Shown: positions 45,674 to 54,759, numbered from the stretch's first letter. The stretch is 64,000 bases of DNA from Nocardioides sp. (GCF_030149505.1 NZ_JASBRN010000012.1:100701-164700), one strand, 5' to 3'. Made by a program: numbers and translations. Notes: a model not told the origin generated them from the letters alone.

Positions 45674-46294
45674 TCAGGCCGGCCGCGACCCCGATTCGCT
45701 CGTGGTGCTGGTGCTGGTGCCGGACTCGTCGTCGCGGTGCCGGGTGGCACCGTCGCGCTCGGCGTTGATGAGGTCCGAGAGCCACCGGACCTCCCGCTCG
45801 ACGGACTCCACGCCGTGGCGCTGGAGCTCGGCCGCGTAGCGGTCGACCTCCTTCTGCGTCATGGCGAGCTGCTGCTGGACGCGGTCGAGCCGCTCCTGCA
45901 GCCGGGTGCGCCGGCCCTCGAGCACCCGCAGCCTGATCTCCATGTCGGTGCGCCCGAAGAAAGCGAACCGGATGTCGAAGTTGTCGTCCTCCCAGGCGGC
46001 GGGTCCGACCTCCGACATCAGCCGCTCGAACTCCTGGTGACCGGCCTCGGTCACCTGGTAGACGATCCGCGGCCGCTTGGTCACCGGGGTGGAGGAGACC
46101 GTGGTCTCCTCGATCAGGTTGCTGCGCAGCATCTTCTTCAGCGCCGGGTAGAGCGAGCCGTAGGACAGCACGCGCCCCCAGCCGAGCATGAGGTTCAGGC
46201 GCTTGCGCAGCTCGTAGCCGTGCATGGGTCCCTCGTGCAGCAGTCCGAGGACTGCCAGCTCGATGGTCTCTCCACGACGTGCCACGGGATGCAT
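45674..46294 (-). CDS. PadR family transcriptional regulator
   Basis: 206 residues. Winged helix at about 10-90 with the family signatures [18 protein letters not shown] and [13 protein letters not shown]; a C-terminal coiled-coil dimerisation region ([23 protein letters not shown]) and a Ser/Thr-rich tail. The ATG lies six bases after a TATATC -10 box, so it is probably leaderless. Palindromes GATATATC and GATATC upstream are candidate operators. Conserved next to ino1, which it may control. Confidence 0.9.
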   Translation of the reverse strand: MHPVARRGETIELAVLGLLHEGPMHGYELRKRLNLMLGWGRVLSYGSLYPALKKMLRSNLIEETTVSSTPVTKRPRIVYQVTEAGHQEFERLMSEVGPAAWEDDNFDIRFAFFGRTDMEIRLRVLEGRRTRLQERLDRVQQQLAMTQKEVDRYAAELQRHGVESVEREVRWLSDLINAERDGATRHRDDESGTSTSTTSESGSRPA

Positions 46295-46300
46295 CGTAGC

Positions 46301-46334
46301 GATATATCCACCAGACGCGAACACCCGTGATATC
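46301..46334 (-). promoter_or_regulatory. -10 box and possible operator palindromes of the PadR gene
   Basis: TATATC (46301-46306, minus strand) six bases before the ATG. It lies within the palindrome GATATATC (46301-46308); another palindrome GATATC sits at 46329-46334. The spacing of about 28 bases between centres would suit two PadR dimers. Confidence 0.45.
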
Positions 46335-46391
46335 GAGATGCGCGTCACGGTGGCCGCTCCGTGACGAACGGGTACTCCAGAGCAGGGTGCG

Positions 46392-46397
46392 TACCCT
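46392..46397 (+). promoter_or_regulatory. possible -10 box of the PBP gene
   Basis: TACCCT about 54 bases before the chosen GTG start of the PBP gene; gives a normal-length leader. Confidence 0.4.
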
Positions 46398-46450
46398 CTA
46401 GGGCGGCACCCGACGTGCCCGACCGACCCCGGCAGGACGGAACGACCTCA

Positions 46451-48763
46451 GTGACTGGCAAGCGCAGGGCCCCAGGGCCGGCCGTGAAGAAGACCGCGGC
46501 GTCCGGCAAGGGCGCGACGAGCGGCAAGGGTGCCGGCAAGGCGCCGCGCACCTGGAAGCAGCGCGGGCTCTCGGTGCTCAAGTGGGGCACCGTGGTCGGG
46601 CTCGTGATGGCGCTGCTCGCCGGGGGCGCCTTCTTCTACCTCTACCAGGCCGTCGAGATCCCCGACCCCAACGAGGACTTCGAGACCCAGACCTCGCTGA
46701 TCTACTACGCCGACGGCGAGACCGAGCTGGGCAGCTTCGCCCGCCAGGACCGCACGATCATCTCCTACGACGAGATGCCGCAGGAGATCAAGGACGCGGT
46801 GGTCGCGGCCGAGAACGAGACGTTCTGGACCGACTCGGGCATCGACGTGCGCGGGATCGTGCGCGCGGCCCTCAACAACGCCTCCGGCGGGAGCACGCAG
46901 GGTGCTTCGACGATCACCCAGCAGTACGTCAAGGTCCTCTACCTCAGCCAGGAGCAGTCCTACAGCCGCAAGCTCAAGGAAGCGCTGCTCGCACTCAAGC
47001 TGCAGCGGCAGATCTCCAAGACCGAGCTGCTGACCAACTACCTGAACACCATCTACTTCGGGCGCGGGGCCTACGGCATCGAGGCGGCGGCGCAGGCCTT
47101 CTTCGACAAGCCGGCCAAGCGGCTCAAGCTGCGTGAGGCCGCGGTGCTCGCCGCCGTGCTGAACAACCCCACCACGTTCGACCCCGCCAACGGGCGGGAC
47201 AACAAGGAAGCCCTGCGCGGTCGCTACGGGTACGTCCTGGACCAGATGCTGAAGCTGGACATGATCACCGCGGAGGAGCACGAGCAGGCCGCGAAGCGGC
47301 TGCCGACCTTCCCCGAGATCGAGGCGGAGTCGGCGTACGGCGGCCAGCGCGGCCACATGCTCACCCTGGTGCGCAACGAGCTGCTGCGGCTGGGCTACAC
47401 CGAGGACCAGATCGACGGCGGCGGCCTGCGGGTCACCACGACCCTCAGCGAGGAGGCGATGACCGCGGCGCAGGAGGCCGTGGTCGAGGCGCGCCCCGAG
47501 GGCTTCGGCGACAAGCAGCTGCACGTCGGCACCGCCAGCGTCGAGGTCGGCACCGGCCGGCTGCTGGGGTTCTACGCCGGTCAGGACTACCTCGACTCCC
47601 AGATCAACTGGGCCGTCTCCGGCGGCATGGTCGGCTCCACGATGAAGCCGGTCACCCTGGCCGCTGCCCTCAAGGAGGGCTTCTCCCTCAACGACACCTT
47701 CGCCGGCACCTCGCCCTACGTCTTCCCCGACGGCCTCGAGGTCACCAACCCCTCGGGTCCCTACCCGGCCCGGGTCAACGCGGTCGCTGCGATGGAGGAC
47801 TCGATCAACACCGCCTTCGTCGACATGTCCGAGGCGCTCGGCGGGCCCAGCAAGATCCACAAGATGGCCCTCGAGCTCGGCATCCCGCCGACCGAGCGTG
47901 ACCAGCGCTACCCCGGCATCCCGGCGACCAGCCGCGACCTGATGCCCGACGACACCCTCTTCACCCTCGGTCGCGCCCGCGTCAGCCCGATCAACATGGC
48001 CAACACCTACGCCACGATCGCCAACGGCGGTCGGCGCGCGCAGGTCCACGTGATCGAGAGGGTCGAGCTGGCCGACGGCACGGTCGACTACGAGTTCGAC
48101 GAGGAGAGCGAGCGGGTCCTCGACGAGGACATCGCCGCCGACGTCTCCTACGCGATGCAGGAGACGGTCGCCGACGGCTCGGGCCGGACGGTCCTGCCGC
48201 TGGGCCGTCCTGCCGCTGGCAAGACCGGCACCGCGACCAACAGCGACGACGACGTCTCCTCGGCCTGGTTCGTCGGCTACACCCCGCAGGTCGCCACCGC
48301 GGTGATGTACGTCCGCGGCGACGGTGACGACCAGCTCGACACGTGGTTGCCGTCCTACTTCGGCTCCGGCTTCCCCGCACAGACCTGGCTGGCCCTCATG
48401 ACCCGGATGATGGAGGGCGTGGAGGTCGAGGACTTCCCCGACCCGGTCTTCGTCGACGGCGACGCCCCGGAGGGCTACGAGCCCACGACGGCCCCGCCGA
48501 GCCCGACGCGCCGGCCCACGCCCACGCGCAGCCCCGAGCCGACCGAGTCCGCCGAGCCCACCGAGGAGCCCACCGAGTCGGCCGAGCCGACCCAGGAGCC
48601 CACCGACGGCCCGTGCGAGGGGCTGCTGTGCCCCTCGGACTCCGCCGAGCCGTCGCCGAGCGGGGAGCCGACGCAGTCCTCCTCGCCGAGCCCCAGCGGC
48701 AACGCCGGGGGCGGCGCCTCGAGCAGCGCGCAGCCGGAGTCCCGCCGCGAAGACGTCCCGTGA
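46451..48763 (+). CDS. class A penicillin-binding protein (PonA-like)
   Basis: 770 residues. A Lys/Gly-rich cytoplasmic start, one membrane helix (about 43-66), the GT51 glycosyltransferase with V-A-A-E-N-E-T-F-W (catalytic glutamate), G-A-S-T-I-T-Q-Q-Y-V-K and F-G-R-G-A-Y-G-I; then the transpeptidase with G-S-T-M-K-P (SxxK serine), E-D-S-I-N-T (SxN) and G-K-T-G-T-A-T (KTG). It polymerises and cross-links peptidoglycan. The tail of about 90 residues is Pro/Thr/Glu/Ser-rich with repeated P-T-E-S-A-E-P-T-E-E and one Cys pair. Placed between the PadR gene and a GT87-like gene as ponA1 in mycobacteria. Confidence 0.95.
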   Translation: MTGKRRAPGPAVKKTAASGKGATSGKGAGKAPRTWKQRGLSVLKWGTVVGLVMALLAGGAFFYLYQAVEIPDPNEDFETQTSLIYYADGETELGSFARQDRTIISYDEMPQEIKDAVVAAENETFWTDSGIDVRGIVRAALNNASGGSTQGASTITQQYVKVLYLSQEQSYSRKLKEALLALKLQRQISKTELLTNYLNTIYFGRGAYGIEAAAQAFFDKPAKRLKLREAAVLAAVLNNPTTFDPANGRDNKEALRGRYGYVLDQMLKLDMITAEEHEQAAKRLPTFPEIEAESAYGGQRGHMLTLVRNELLRLGYTEDQIDGGGLRVTTTLSEEAMTAAQEAVVEARPEGFGDKQLHVGTASVEVGTGRLLGFYAGQDYLDSQINWAVSGGMVGSTMKPVTLAAALKEGFSLNDTFAGTSPYVFPDGLEVTNPSGPYPARVNAVAAMEDSINTAFVDMSEALGGPSKIHKMALELGIPPTERDQRYPGIPATSRDLMPDDTLFTLGRARVSPINMANTYATIANGGRRAQVHVIERVELADGTVDYEFDEESERVLDEDIAADVSYAMQETVADGSGRTVLPLGRPAAGKTGTATNSDDDVSSAWFVGYTPQVATAVMYVRGDGDDQLDTWLPSYFGSGFPAQTWLALMTRMMEGVEVEDFPDPVFVDGDAPEGYEPTTAPPSPTRRPTPTRSPEPTESAEPTEEPTESAEPTQEPTDGPCEGLLCPSDSAEPSPSGEPTQSSSPSPSGNAGGGASSSAQPESRREDVP

Positions 48764-48785
48764 CCGCGGCCCGGGCCTGCCAGCG

Positions 48786-50237
48786 ATGAGCGAGCCGGAC
48801 GGTTCCTCGCCGGAGGCGCGAGCGTCACGTCGTACGCCGGCGGGGGCCGCGGACGACGGGGTGGTCCGGGTCCTCAGCGAGGTCGCCGGCGGGCCGGCCG
48901 GCGCCCACTCGCGCGGGCACCGGTGGTGGACCCCCGTGCGGGTCCTGCTGGCGCTGACCGCGGTCGTCTTCGCCCTGGGCATGGTGCAGAAGGCCAGCTG
49001 CGTCGAGGACGGGTGGACCGACGGAGAGCAGCGCTTCACGCACATGTGCTACTCCGACCTGCCCTACCTCTACACGGGTCGGGGCCTCGCGGAGCTGGCC
49101 TGGCCCTACTCCAACGACGCGGAGGTGCGCGAGCGCTACCCCGAGGTGATGGAGTACCCCGTCGGCATCTCCTACTGGGCGTGGGGCTCGGCCTGGGTCG
49201 CCCAGCTCGTGACCGGGGGTGCGGACCTGGACGAGCGGCGGCTGCAGCCGACCGACTCCCTCTTCGGCGACCCGGAGGTGCAGGACGAGATCCGTGCCTT
49301 CGTGGTCGTCAACGCCCTCGGCTTCGCGGTGCTCGCGCTGCTCTCGACCTGGCTGCTGGCCCGCGTCGACCCGCGCCGGCCGTGGGACGCTGCCGCCTTC
49401 GCGGCCGCCCCGGTGCTGGCCCTGACCGCGCTGGTCAACTGGGACCTCCCGGCCGTGGTGCTGGTCGCCGGGGCGCTGTGGGCGTGGTCGCGCGACCGGC
49501 CGGTGCTCACCGGCGTGCTCATCGGCCTGGGCACCGCGACCAAGCTCTACCCGCTCTTCCTGCTCGGCGGGGTGCTGGTGCTGGCCTGGCGGCGGCGCGA
49601 CCTGAAGCCCTTCGGGCTGGCCGTGGTCGCTGCGGCGGTGAGCTGGCTGCTGGTGGACCTCCCGGCGATGCTCACGGGCTTCGCGCAGTGGAAGGTCTTC
49701 TGGAGCTTCAACTCCGACCGTGGCGCGGACCTGGGGTCCGTGTGGCTCGTGGCCGCCCAGGCCTTCGACCTCGACATCTCGCCCGACACCATCAACACCG
49801 TCTCGCTCGCGCTGTTCGGTGCCTGGTGCCTGGGGGTGGCCGCGATCGGTGTGCTCGCGCCGCGCACCCCCAGCCTGGCGCAGCTCGGGCTGCTCGTGGT
49901 CGCCGGCTTCCTGCTGGTCAACAAGGTCTACTCGCCGCAGTACGTCCTGTGGCTGCTGCCCCTCGCCGTGCTCGCCGTGCCCCGCTGGCGCGACCAGCTG
50001 GTCTGGCAGGGCACCGAGGTCCTCTACTTCGCCTCCGTCTGGTGGTACCTCGGCGGGGAGCTGGCTCCCGGGGGCGGGGAGGACGCCGGGTTCTACTGGC
50101 TCGCGATCCTGGTCCGGGTGGCCGGGGAGCTGTACCTCTGCGGGCTGGTCGTGCGGGACCTGTGGCGGCGGGAGGGGGAGGGGTCCGGGGGTGAATCGGG
50201 ATACTCCGAATCAGAATTGATGCCCAGCTCGCGCTGA
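48786..50237 (+). CDS. GT87-like polyprenol-dependent mannosyltransferase, membrane protein
   Basis: 483 residues, about ten hydrophobic segments. The GT-C layout is visible: a first helix (V-R-V-L-L-A-L-T-A-V-V-F-A-L-G), a long first outer loop with acidic residues (C-Y-S-D-L-P-Y-L-Y), and a later W-D-L-P-A and G-L-G-T-A-T-K-L-Y-P-L-F motif common in GT87 proteins. Family members move mannose from polyprenyl phosphate onto lipids or wall glycans. Same position as Rv0051 after ponA1. The 3' end overlaps one arm of a 29-base inverted repeat. Confidence 0.82.
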   Translation: MSEPDGSSPEARASRRTPAGAADDGVVRVLSEVAGGPAGAHSRGHRWWTPVRVLLALTAVVFALGMVQKASCVEDGWTDGEQRFTHMCYSDLPYLYTGRGLAELAWPYSNDAEVRERYPEVMEYPVGISYWAWGSAWVAQLVTGGADLDERRLQPTDSLFGDPEVQDEIRAFVVVNALGFAVLALLSTWLLARVDPRRPWDAAAFAAAPVLALTALVNWDLPAVVLVAGALWAWSRDRPVLTGVLIGLGTATKLYPLFLLGGVLVLAWRRRDLKPFGLAVVAAAVSWLLVDLPAMLTGFAQWKVFWSFNSDRGADLGSVWLVAAQAFDLDISPDTINTVSLALFGAWCLGVAAIGVLAPRTPSLAQLGLLVVAGFLLVNKVYSPQYVLWLLPLAVLAVPRWRDQLVWQGTEVLYFASVWWYLGGELAPGGGEDAGFYWLAILVRVAGELYLCGLVVRDLWRREGEGSGGESGYSESELMPSSR

Positions 50238-50266
50238 GCATCAGAAATGATTCGGACTACCCCGAT
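50195..50266. terminator. long inverted repeat / bidirectional terminator overlapping a stop codon
   Basis: Two 29-base arms, 50195-50223 and 50238-50266, pair with about six mismatches (runs ATCGGG, TCCGAATCA and TGATGC match exactly). The left arm encodes the last residues of the GT87 protein; the right arm lies just before the stop of the convergent racemase-like gene. Confidence 0.75.
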
Positions 50267-50274
50267 CGGCGGCC

Positions 50275-51384
50275 TCAGACCACGTCCACCCGGTCGAACG
50301 CGGTGATCGTGTAGCGCACCCGGACGTCGAGCTGCTCGCCGACGACCGGCACGCGCGACCCGCTGGGCACGAAGAGCATCGAGGCCTGCATGTGCGGCGG
50401 CTCGGCGAAGAGCCGCTGCTTGCCGTCGAGGGAGAACGGCGAGCGGACGAAGCCGAGCGCGTCCAGGCCACCGCGGGCCAGGGTGCCGGCGCGGCCCTTG
50501 AGCCCGAGGTCGCCCGAGGGTGCCTCCAGGCCGATGCCGTGGGCGGTGCCGCCGGAGACGACCAGCAGGTGCCCGGACTTCGGCGCGGTGCGGCCGCGGT
50601 AGCCGAAGGCGTCGCCGCGCTCGACCGGGTGGACGTCGAGCACGGTGGAGGTCACCCGCAGCGCCCCGCGGTCACCGAGCCACAGGCCGGTGCCGATGCG
50701 GGGGCGGAAGGTGAAGTCGGGCCAGCGGTGCTGCAGCGTCGCCAGCTCCTGCTCGCTCAGGTGGGAGACCCAGATGGTGTGGGCGCCCAGCACCCCGGTG
50801 GGGCCGGTCTCGGGCAGCCCGGCTCCGACCACGTCGTTGAGCAGCCGGTCGACCTCGGTGACGTGGGTGCCCTGGCCCAGGGGCAGGTGCAGGGCCACGC
50901 CCTCGAGCCGGGCGCCGCGGCCCTGGAGGTGCTCGGCGGCGGTCCACAGCTCGCGGGCGCTCAACCCGTGGCGCTGCATCGAGGTCGAGCGCTCCAGGAC
51001 GAACCGGGCGTCGGGGCGGCGCGCGAGCAGGTCGCCGAGGTCCTCGAGCCGGGAGACGGTGTGGACCAGCCGGCGGGCGAGCCGGTCGTCGGCGAGGGCG
51101 TCCACGGCCGGGCCGAAGGGTCGCCACGGCGTCAGGACGAGCAGGCTGCCGTCGTACCGGCTGGAGACCTCGGGGAGCTCGGCGTAGGTGCCGACGGCGA
51201 TCGTGTCGGCGGTGGTCGGGGCGAGGTCCTGGTCGAGCAGCCACTGGGTACGCCGGGCCAGCCGGCCGAGCGTGAAGCCGTAGCCGTTGCCCTTGCAGAC
51301 CGGCACCAGGCCGGGGTGCGCCTCGGCGGTGGCGCGCAGGTGGGAGCGCCAGCGCTCGCCGTCGACGGTCAGGGTCAGGCTCAT
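50275..51384 (-). CDS. alanine racemase-like PLP protein
   Basis: 369 residues. The N-terminal barrel has the PLP lysine in L-V-P-V-C-K-G-N-G-Y-G-F (Lys31), and the second catalytic tyrosine motif appears as G-D-A-F-G-Y-R-G-R-T near 250. The C-terminal domain differs from true Alr: the usual M-D-x-x-x-V-D region is replaced by P-P-H-M-Q-A-S-M-L-F. It is therefore a divergent member that may act on another amino acid or as an epimerase. It is transcribed directly after the FemX-like gene (16-base gap), so a role in the peptide part of peptidoglycan is likely. Function not proven. Confidence 0.75.
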   Translation of the reverse strand: MSLTLTVDGERWRSHLRATAEAHPGLVPVCKGNGYGFTLGRLARRTQWLLDQDLAPTTADTIAVGTYAELPEVSSRYDGSLLVLTPWRPFGPAVDALADDRLARRLVHTVSRLEDLGDLLARRPDARFVLERSTSMQRHGLSARELWTAAEHLQGRGARLEGVALHLPLGQGTHVTEVDRLLNDVVGAGLPETGPTGVLGAHTIWVSHLSEQELATLQHRWPDFTFRPRIGTGLWLGDRGALRVTSTVLDVHPVERGDAFGYRGRTAPKSGHLLVVSGGTAHGIGLEAPSGDLGLKGRAGTLARGGLDALGFVRSPFSLDGKQRLFAEPPHMQASMLFVPSGSRVPVVGEQLDVRVRYTITAFDRVDVV

Positions 51385-51400
51385 CGGTGGGCCACCCGCC

Positions 51401-52579
51401 TCATCGCCGGGCCATGTAGAGCTCGAACGCCTTGTAGAGCGGCCGGTTGAGCGGGAGGTCCCACTCGCCGGCGTACTCCACGGCCTGGCCGCCGGTGCCG
51501 ACCTTGAACTGGATCAGTCCGACGTGGGAGTCCTCGGCGTCGAGGGTGTCGGTGATGCCGCGCAGGTCGTAGACGTGGGCGCCGGCCGCGAGGGCGTCGC
51601 GGACCATGGCCCACTGCACCGCGTTGGACCCGCGGACCTCGCGCTTGTCGGTGGACGAGGCGCCGTAGGAGTACCAGGAGTGGGTGCCGACGCGGATCGC
51701 GATGGTCGCGGCGACCAGGTCGCCCTCGTGCCGGGCCTCGTAGAGCCGGATCCGGTCGGCCTGGCCGACCGCCTCGCCGTCGGCGGCCAGGGCCTCGACC
51801 ATCGTGCGGAAGTAGGGCAGCGGGCGCGGGGTGAAGTGGTCGCGCTGCGCGGTGTGGACGTAGAGCGCGTGGAAGTCCTCGAGTCGGGCCAGGGCGTCCT
51901 CGCGGCCCTGGCTGGCGGTGACCTCGACGCCCTCCTTGGCCGCCTTCTTGATGTTGCGCCGCCACAGCTGGTTCATGCCCTTGAGGACGTCGTCCTCGGT
52001 CTTGGGCGTGCCGTCCGCGTCGACGAGCGGCACCTGGAAGACGAACTGGGGCTGACCGGCGGCGAACCCGCCCTCGGCGACCTGCTGGCGCCAGCCGAGC
52101 TCGCGCAGCTGGGTGAGCACACGGGCTCCTGCGGGGTCGCGCTCGAGCGGGGCGAGGTCGCCCAGGCGGCGTACGCCGTCGTCGGCGATGCCGTCCTTGA
52201 CCTGCTGCGCGCTCCAGCGGGCCGTGACCACCGGCGGGCCGATCCGCAGGCCGAAGGCGCCGCGGGCCTTCACGTGCGCGGCGAGCGGGACGAGCGCGTC
52301 GGCGAGGTCGAGGTCGGCCCAGTCGAGGACCGGGCCCTCGGGGACGTAGGCGAGGTAGCGCTTGACCTTCGGCAGCTGGCGGTAGAGGACCAGCGCGGCG
52401 CCGACCAGGGTGTCACCGTCGAAGAAGCCGACCGACTCGCGGCGCCACTCGGCCTTGACCCGGCCCCAGCCGGGGGTCTGCAGGAAGCTGGCGCTGGGCC
52501 GGCTCGCGACGTGGTCGCGGTGGGTCGCCTCGTCGATCTCGCGGACCTGCAGGGGGGCGCGGAGGGAGTCGGCTGGCAC
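51401..52579 (-). CDS. FemAB/FemX family peptidoglycan bridge aminoacyltransferase
   Basis: 392 residues. Two GNAT-like halves: S-A-S-F-L-Q-T-P-G-W-G-R-V-K-A-E-W near the start, Y-V-P-E-G-P-V, and in the second half K-G-M-N-Q-L-W-R-R-N-I-K-K-A, Y-E-A-R-H-E-G-D-L-V-A-A and W-Y-S-Y-G-A-S-S. FemX proteins attach the first bridge residue from aminoacyl-tRNA to lipid II; Nocardioides-type walls have LL-diaminopimelate with a glycine bridge, which fits. GTG 52579 is chosen because a TAACGT -10 box lies seven bases before it; a GTG at 52606 is the alternative. Co-transcribed with the racemase-like gene. Confidence 0.85.
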   Translation of the reverse strand: MPADSLRAPLQVREIDEATHRDHVASRPSASFLQTPGWGRVKAEWRRESVGFFDGDTLVGAALVLYRQLPKVKRYLAYVPEGPVLDWADLDLADALVPLAAHVKARGAFGLRIGPPVVTARWSAQQVKDGIADDGVRRLGDLAPLERDPAGARVLTQLRELGWRQQVAEGGFAAGQPQFVFQVPLVDADGTPKTEDDVLKGMNQLWRRNIKKAAKEGVEVTASQGREDALARLEDFHALYVHTAQRDHFTPRPLPYFRTMVEALAADGEAVGQADRIRLYEARHEGDLVAATIAIRVGTHSWYSYGASSTDKREVRGSNAVQWAMVRDALAAGAHVYDLRGITDTLDAEDSHVGLIQFKVGTGGQAVEYAGEWDLPLNRPLYKAFELYMARR

Positions 52580-52586
52580 GGGTCGG

Positions 52587-52592
52587 ACGTTA
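52587..52592 (-). promoter_or_regulatory. -10 box of the FemX-like gene, leaderless
   Basis: TAACGT on the minus strand, seven bases before GTG 52579; no Shine-Dalgarno. Confidence 0.5.
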
Positions 52593-52633
52593 CCGCGGTG
52601 CGACACCCGGCCGGTGGTCGGCGGGGTGGGCGG

Positions 52634-53431
52634 TCAGAGCCGGGCCCGCAGCCAGGCGAAGTCCGCCACGTGTGCCTCGGCGGGCCCGGGGGTCTCGCAC
52701 ACCACGGGCGCACCGGCGTCGCGGACGACCGCGGCCAGCAGGTCGGGGTCGATCTCACCGGCGCCGAAGCTGGCGTGCCGGTCGGCCCCGGAGCCGAAGG
52801 CGTCGCGGCTGTCGTTGGCGTGGACCAGGTCGATGCGACCCGTGATGGCGCGCACCTTCTCCACCACCGTCTCCAGCTCGTTGCCGCCGGCGTGGGCGTG
52901 GCAGGTGTCGAGGCAGAAGCCGACCATGTCCGCGCCCTCGGCCCCGGAGATGGCGTCCCAGACCCGGCCGATCCGCTCCAGGTGGCGGGTCATGGCGTTG
53001 TCGCCGCCGGCGGTGTTCTCGATGAGCAGCGGGATGGTGATCTCGGTGGCCTCGACCGCCTTGCGCCAGTTGTCGAAGCCCTTCTCGGGGTCGTCGGCCT
53101 TGTTGACGTGCCCGCCGTGGACGATGAGCCCCTTGGCGCCGATCTCGGTGGCGGCGGTCATGTGCTGCTGCAGCAGCTTGCGGCTGGGGATGCGGATCCG
53201 GTTGTTGGTGGTGGCGACGTTGACGATGTACGGCGCGTGGACGTAGAGGTCCACCCCTGCTGCCTCGGCGTCCGCACGCAGCTTCTCCGCCCCGCCCGGG
53301 TAGCGGACTTCGGGACCCTGGTAGCCCTGCGGGTCGCCGAGGAAGAACTGCACCAGGGGCGCCTGGCGGGCCGCGGCCTCGGCCAGCGGGTCGTCCTGCT
53401 CCACGTGGGCGCCGATCTTCAGCTCGCTCAT
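52634..53431 (-). CDS. nfo: deoxyribonuclease IV (AP endonuclease, Nfo family)
   Basis: 265 residues. The TIM-barrel metal ligands are all recognisable: K-I-G-A-H-V, V-H-A-P-Y-I-V-N-V-A, I-V-H-G-G-H-V, L-L-I-E-N-T-A-G-G, F-C-L-D-T-C-H-A-H-A, H-A-N-D-S-R-D-A-F-G-S-G-A-D-R-H and C-E-T-P-G. It cuts DNA 5' of abasic sites in base excision repair. Slightly shorter than the E. coli enzyme. ATG start at 53431. Confidence 0.93.
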   Translation of the reverse strand: MSELKIGAHVEQDDPLAEAAARQAPLVQFFLGDPQGYQGPEVRYPGGAEKLRADAEAAGVDLYVHAPYIVNVATTNNRIRIPSRKLLQQHMTAATEIGAKGLIVHGGHVNKADDPEKGFDNWRKAVEATEITIPLLIENTAGGDNAMTRHLERIGRVWDAISGAEGADMVGFCLDTCHAHAGGNELETVVEKVRAITGRIDLVHANDSRDAFGSGADRHASFGAGEIDPDLLAAVVRDAGAPVVCETPGPAEAHVADFAWLRARL

Positions 53432-53535
53432 GGCGCCAGCGTAGGAGGGGGCGCCGACGGCTCCGAGGCGGTGTCCGGGTGGGATCGCGTCGAGGCCGAG
53501 GTGCGGACTACCCGCGTGTGGCGTGCTCCCCGGGG

Positions 53536-54543
53536 TCAGGCGAGCAGGAGGGCCGTGACCAGGAGGACCAGGGCGAGCAGGAGCAGCAGCGCCGGGAGGG
53601 CCAGCGGGGCCGCACCCGGGCGGGTCGACACGGAGGCGGCCATCCGGTCGGGCACGTCGGGGGTCGGGCGGTCGCGGCTCCAGGGCGGCCCGGGCGGGAG
53701 GTCGAGCGCGCGGAGGCCCGCGAGGGCCGCGGCCGCGTCGGCGGGGCGCCGGGCCGGGTCGGGGTCGCGCAGCGCTGCCAGGAGGGGGGCGAGGGGGCCA
53801 GGTGGCACGGGGGCGTCAGGCCCGGCCGCGGTGAGCAGCTGGGTGCCGACGACGCCGACGGCGTACAGGTCCTGCGCGGGGGTGGGCGGTCCGCCCGCGC
53901 CGAGCTCGGGGGCGAGGTAGCCGTCGGTGCCGACCGGCCCCGGCACCCGGGTCAGCCGCGGGTCGCCGGCGACGACGGCTACCCCGAAGTCGGCCAGCAG
54001 CAGCCGCGGACGACCCGCGCCGGTCGGGTCGAGCAGCAGGTTGGCCGGCTTCACGTCGCGGTGGACGACCCCGGCAGCGTGCACCGCCCCGAGCGCGTCG
54101 AGCAGCTGGTCGAGCAGCGCGGCGGCGTACGTCGTGGGGAGGGGGCCGTGCTCGAGCAGCAGGTCCTCGACCGTGCCACCGCGGACCAGGCGGGTGGCCA
54201 GCGCGACCCGCTCGTCCTCGGCGACCCAGCCGCTCGGGGACAGCACGTGCGGGTGCTCGATGCGCACCGACTGCTCGCGCACGAAGCGCAGCAGCGCCGC
54301 CGAGCCCGGGTCGTGGTGGCCGCCGCGGAGCAGCTTGAGCGCGACCTCCTCGCCGGTGCGTCGGTCCGTGGCGCGCCACACGGTGCCCATCCCGCCGGTG
54401 CCGAGGTGGGCGTGCAGGACGTAGCGGCCGGCGACGTCGCGGTCGCCGGACGGCGCGTCCGGTGCTCGGCGCGGTGCTCGCTGGGGGGCGCGGCCCGGTG
54501 CCCGGTCCGGGCGGCCGGGGGTGCGGGGTCGGGTCGGTGGCAT
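53536..54543 (-). CDS. Ser/Thr protein kinase with C-terminal membrane anchor
   Basis: 335 residues. After 40 Arg/Pro-rich residues the kinase domain shows G-T-G-G-M-G-T-V-W-R-A, the V-A-L-K-L-L lysine, the catalytic H-R-D-V-K-P-A-N-L-L and A-D-F-G-V-A, so it should be active, in contrast to the pseudokinase near murJ. The membrane helix is at the very end (LALPALLLLLALVLLVTALLLA) with no outer sensor domain, so signals must come from within the cell or membrane. Divergent from the rpsF operon. Substrates unknown. Confidence 0.88.
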   Translation of the reverse strand: MPPTRPRTPGRPDRAPGRAPQRAPRRAPDAPSGDRDVAGRYVLHAHLGTGGMGTVWRATDRRTGEEVALKLLRGGHHDPGSAALLRFVREQSVRIEHPHVLSPSGWVAEDERVALATRLVRGGTVEDLLLEHGPLPTTYAAALLDQLLDALGAVHAAGVVHRDVKPANLLLDPTGAGRPRLLLADFGVAVVAGDPRLTRVPGPVGTDGYLAPELGAGGPPTPAQDLYAVGVVGTQLLTAAGPDAPVPPGPLAPLLAALRDPDPARRPADAAAALAGLRALDLPPGPPWSRDRPTPDVPDRMAASVSTRPGAAPLALPALLLLLALVLLVTALLLA

Positions 54544-54654
54544 CCTGGCCGCGCTCCTACCCCGGCACCGCCACGCCCACGCCCGGGCGGAGCGGGGCTG
54601 TGGACGCACCGCCCTCCCGCCGTCGCGGAATGGGCGGGGTCCCGCCGCCGCTGG

Positions 54655-54660
54655 TAACCT
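54655..54660 (+). promoter_or_regulatory. -10 box of the rpsF operon
   Basis: TAACCT, giving a start near 54667 and a leader of about 120 bases before rpsF. Confidence 0.45.
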
Positions 54661-54706
54661 GCACCGTCCCTCTCCGTGGGCCACCGATGGCCACCGGGCG
54701 GGGACA

Positions 54707-54759
54707 CCGCCGGCGTCGCCGGCGGGACGCAAGCCCTCCTGCCACGGAGATGCCGTGGC
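54707..54759 (+). promoter_or_regulatory. structured rpsF leader (candidate S6:S18 autoregulatory RNA)
   Basis: Two hairpins: CCGCCGGC / GCCGGCGG (54707-54714, 54718-54725) and GCCACGG / CCGTGGC (54741-54747, 54753-54759). Many bacteria have an S6:S18-binding leader before rpsF; whether the conserved protein-binding bulge exists here cannot be decided by eye. Confidence 0.4.
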
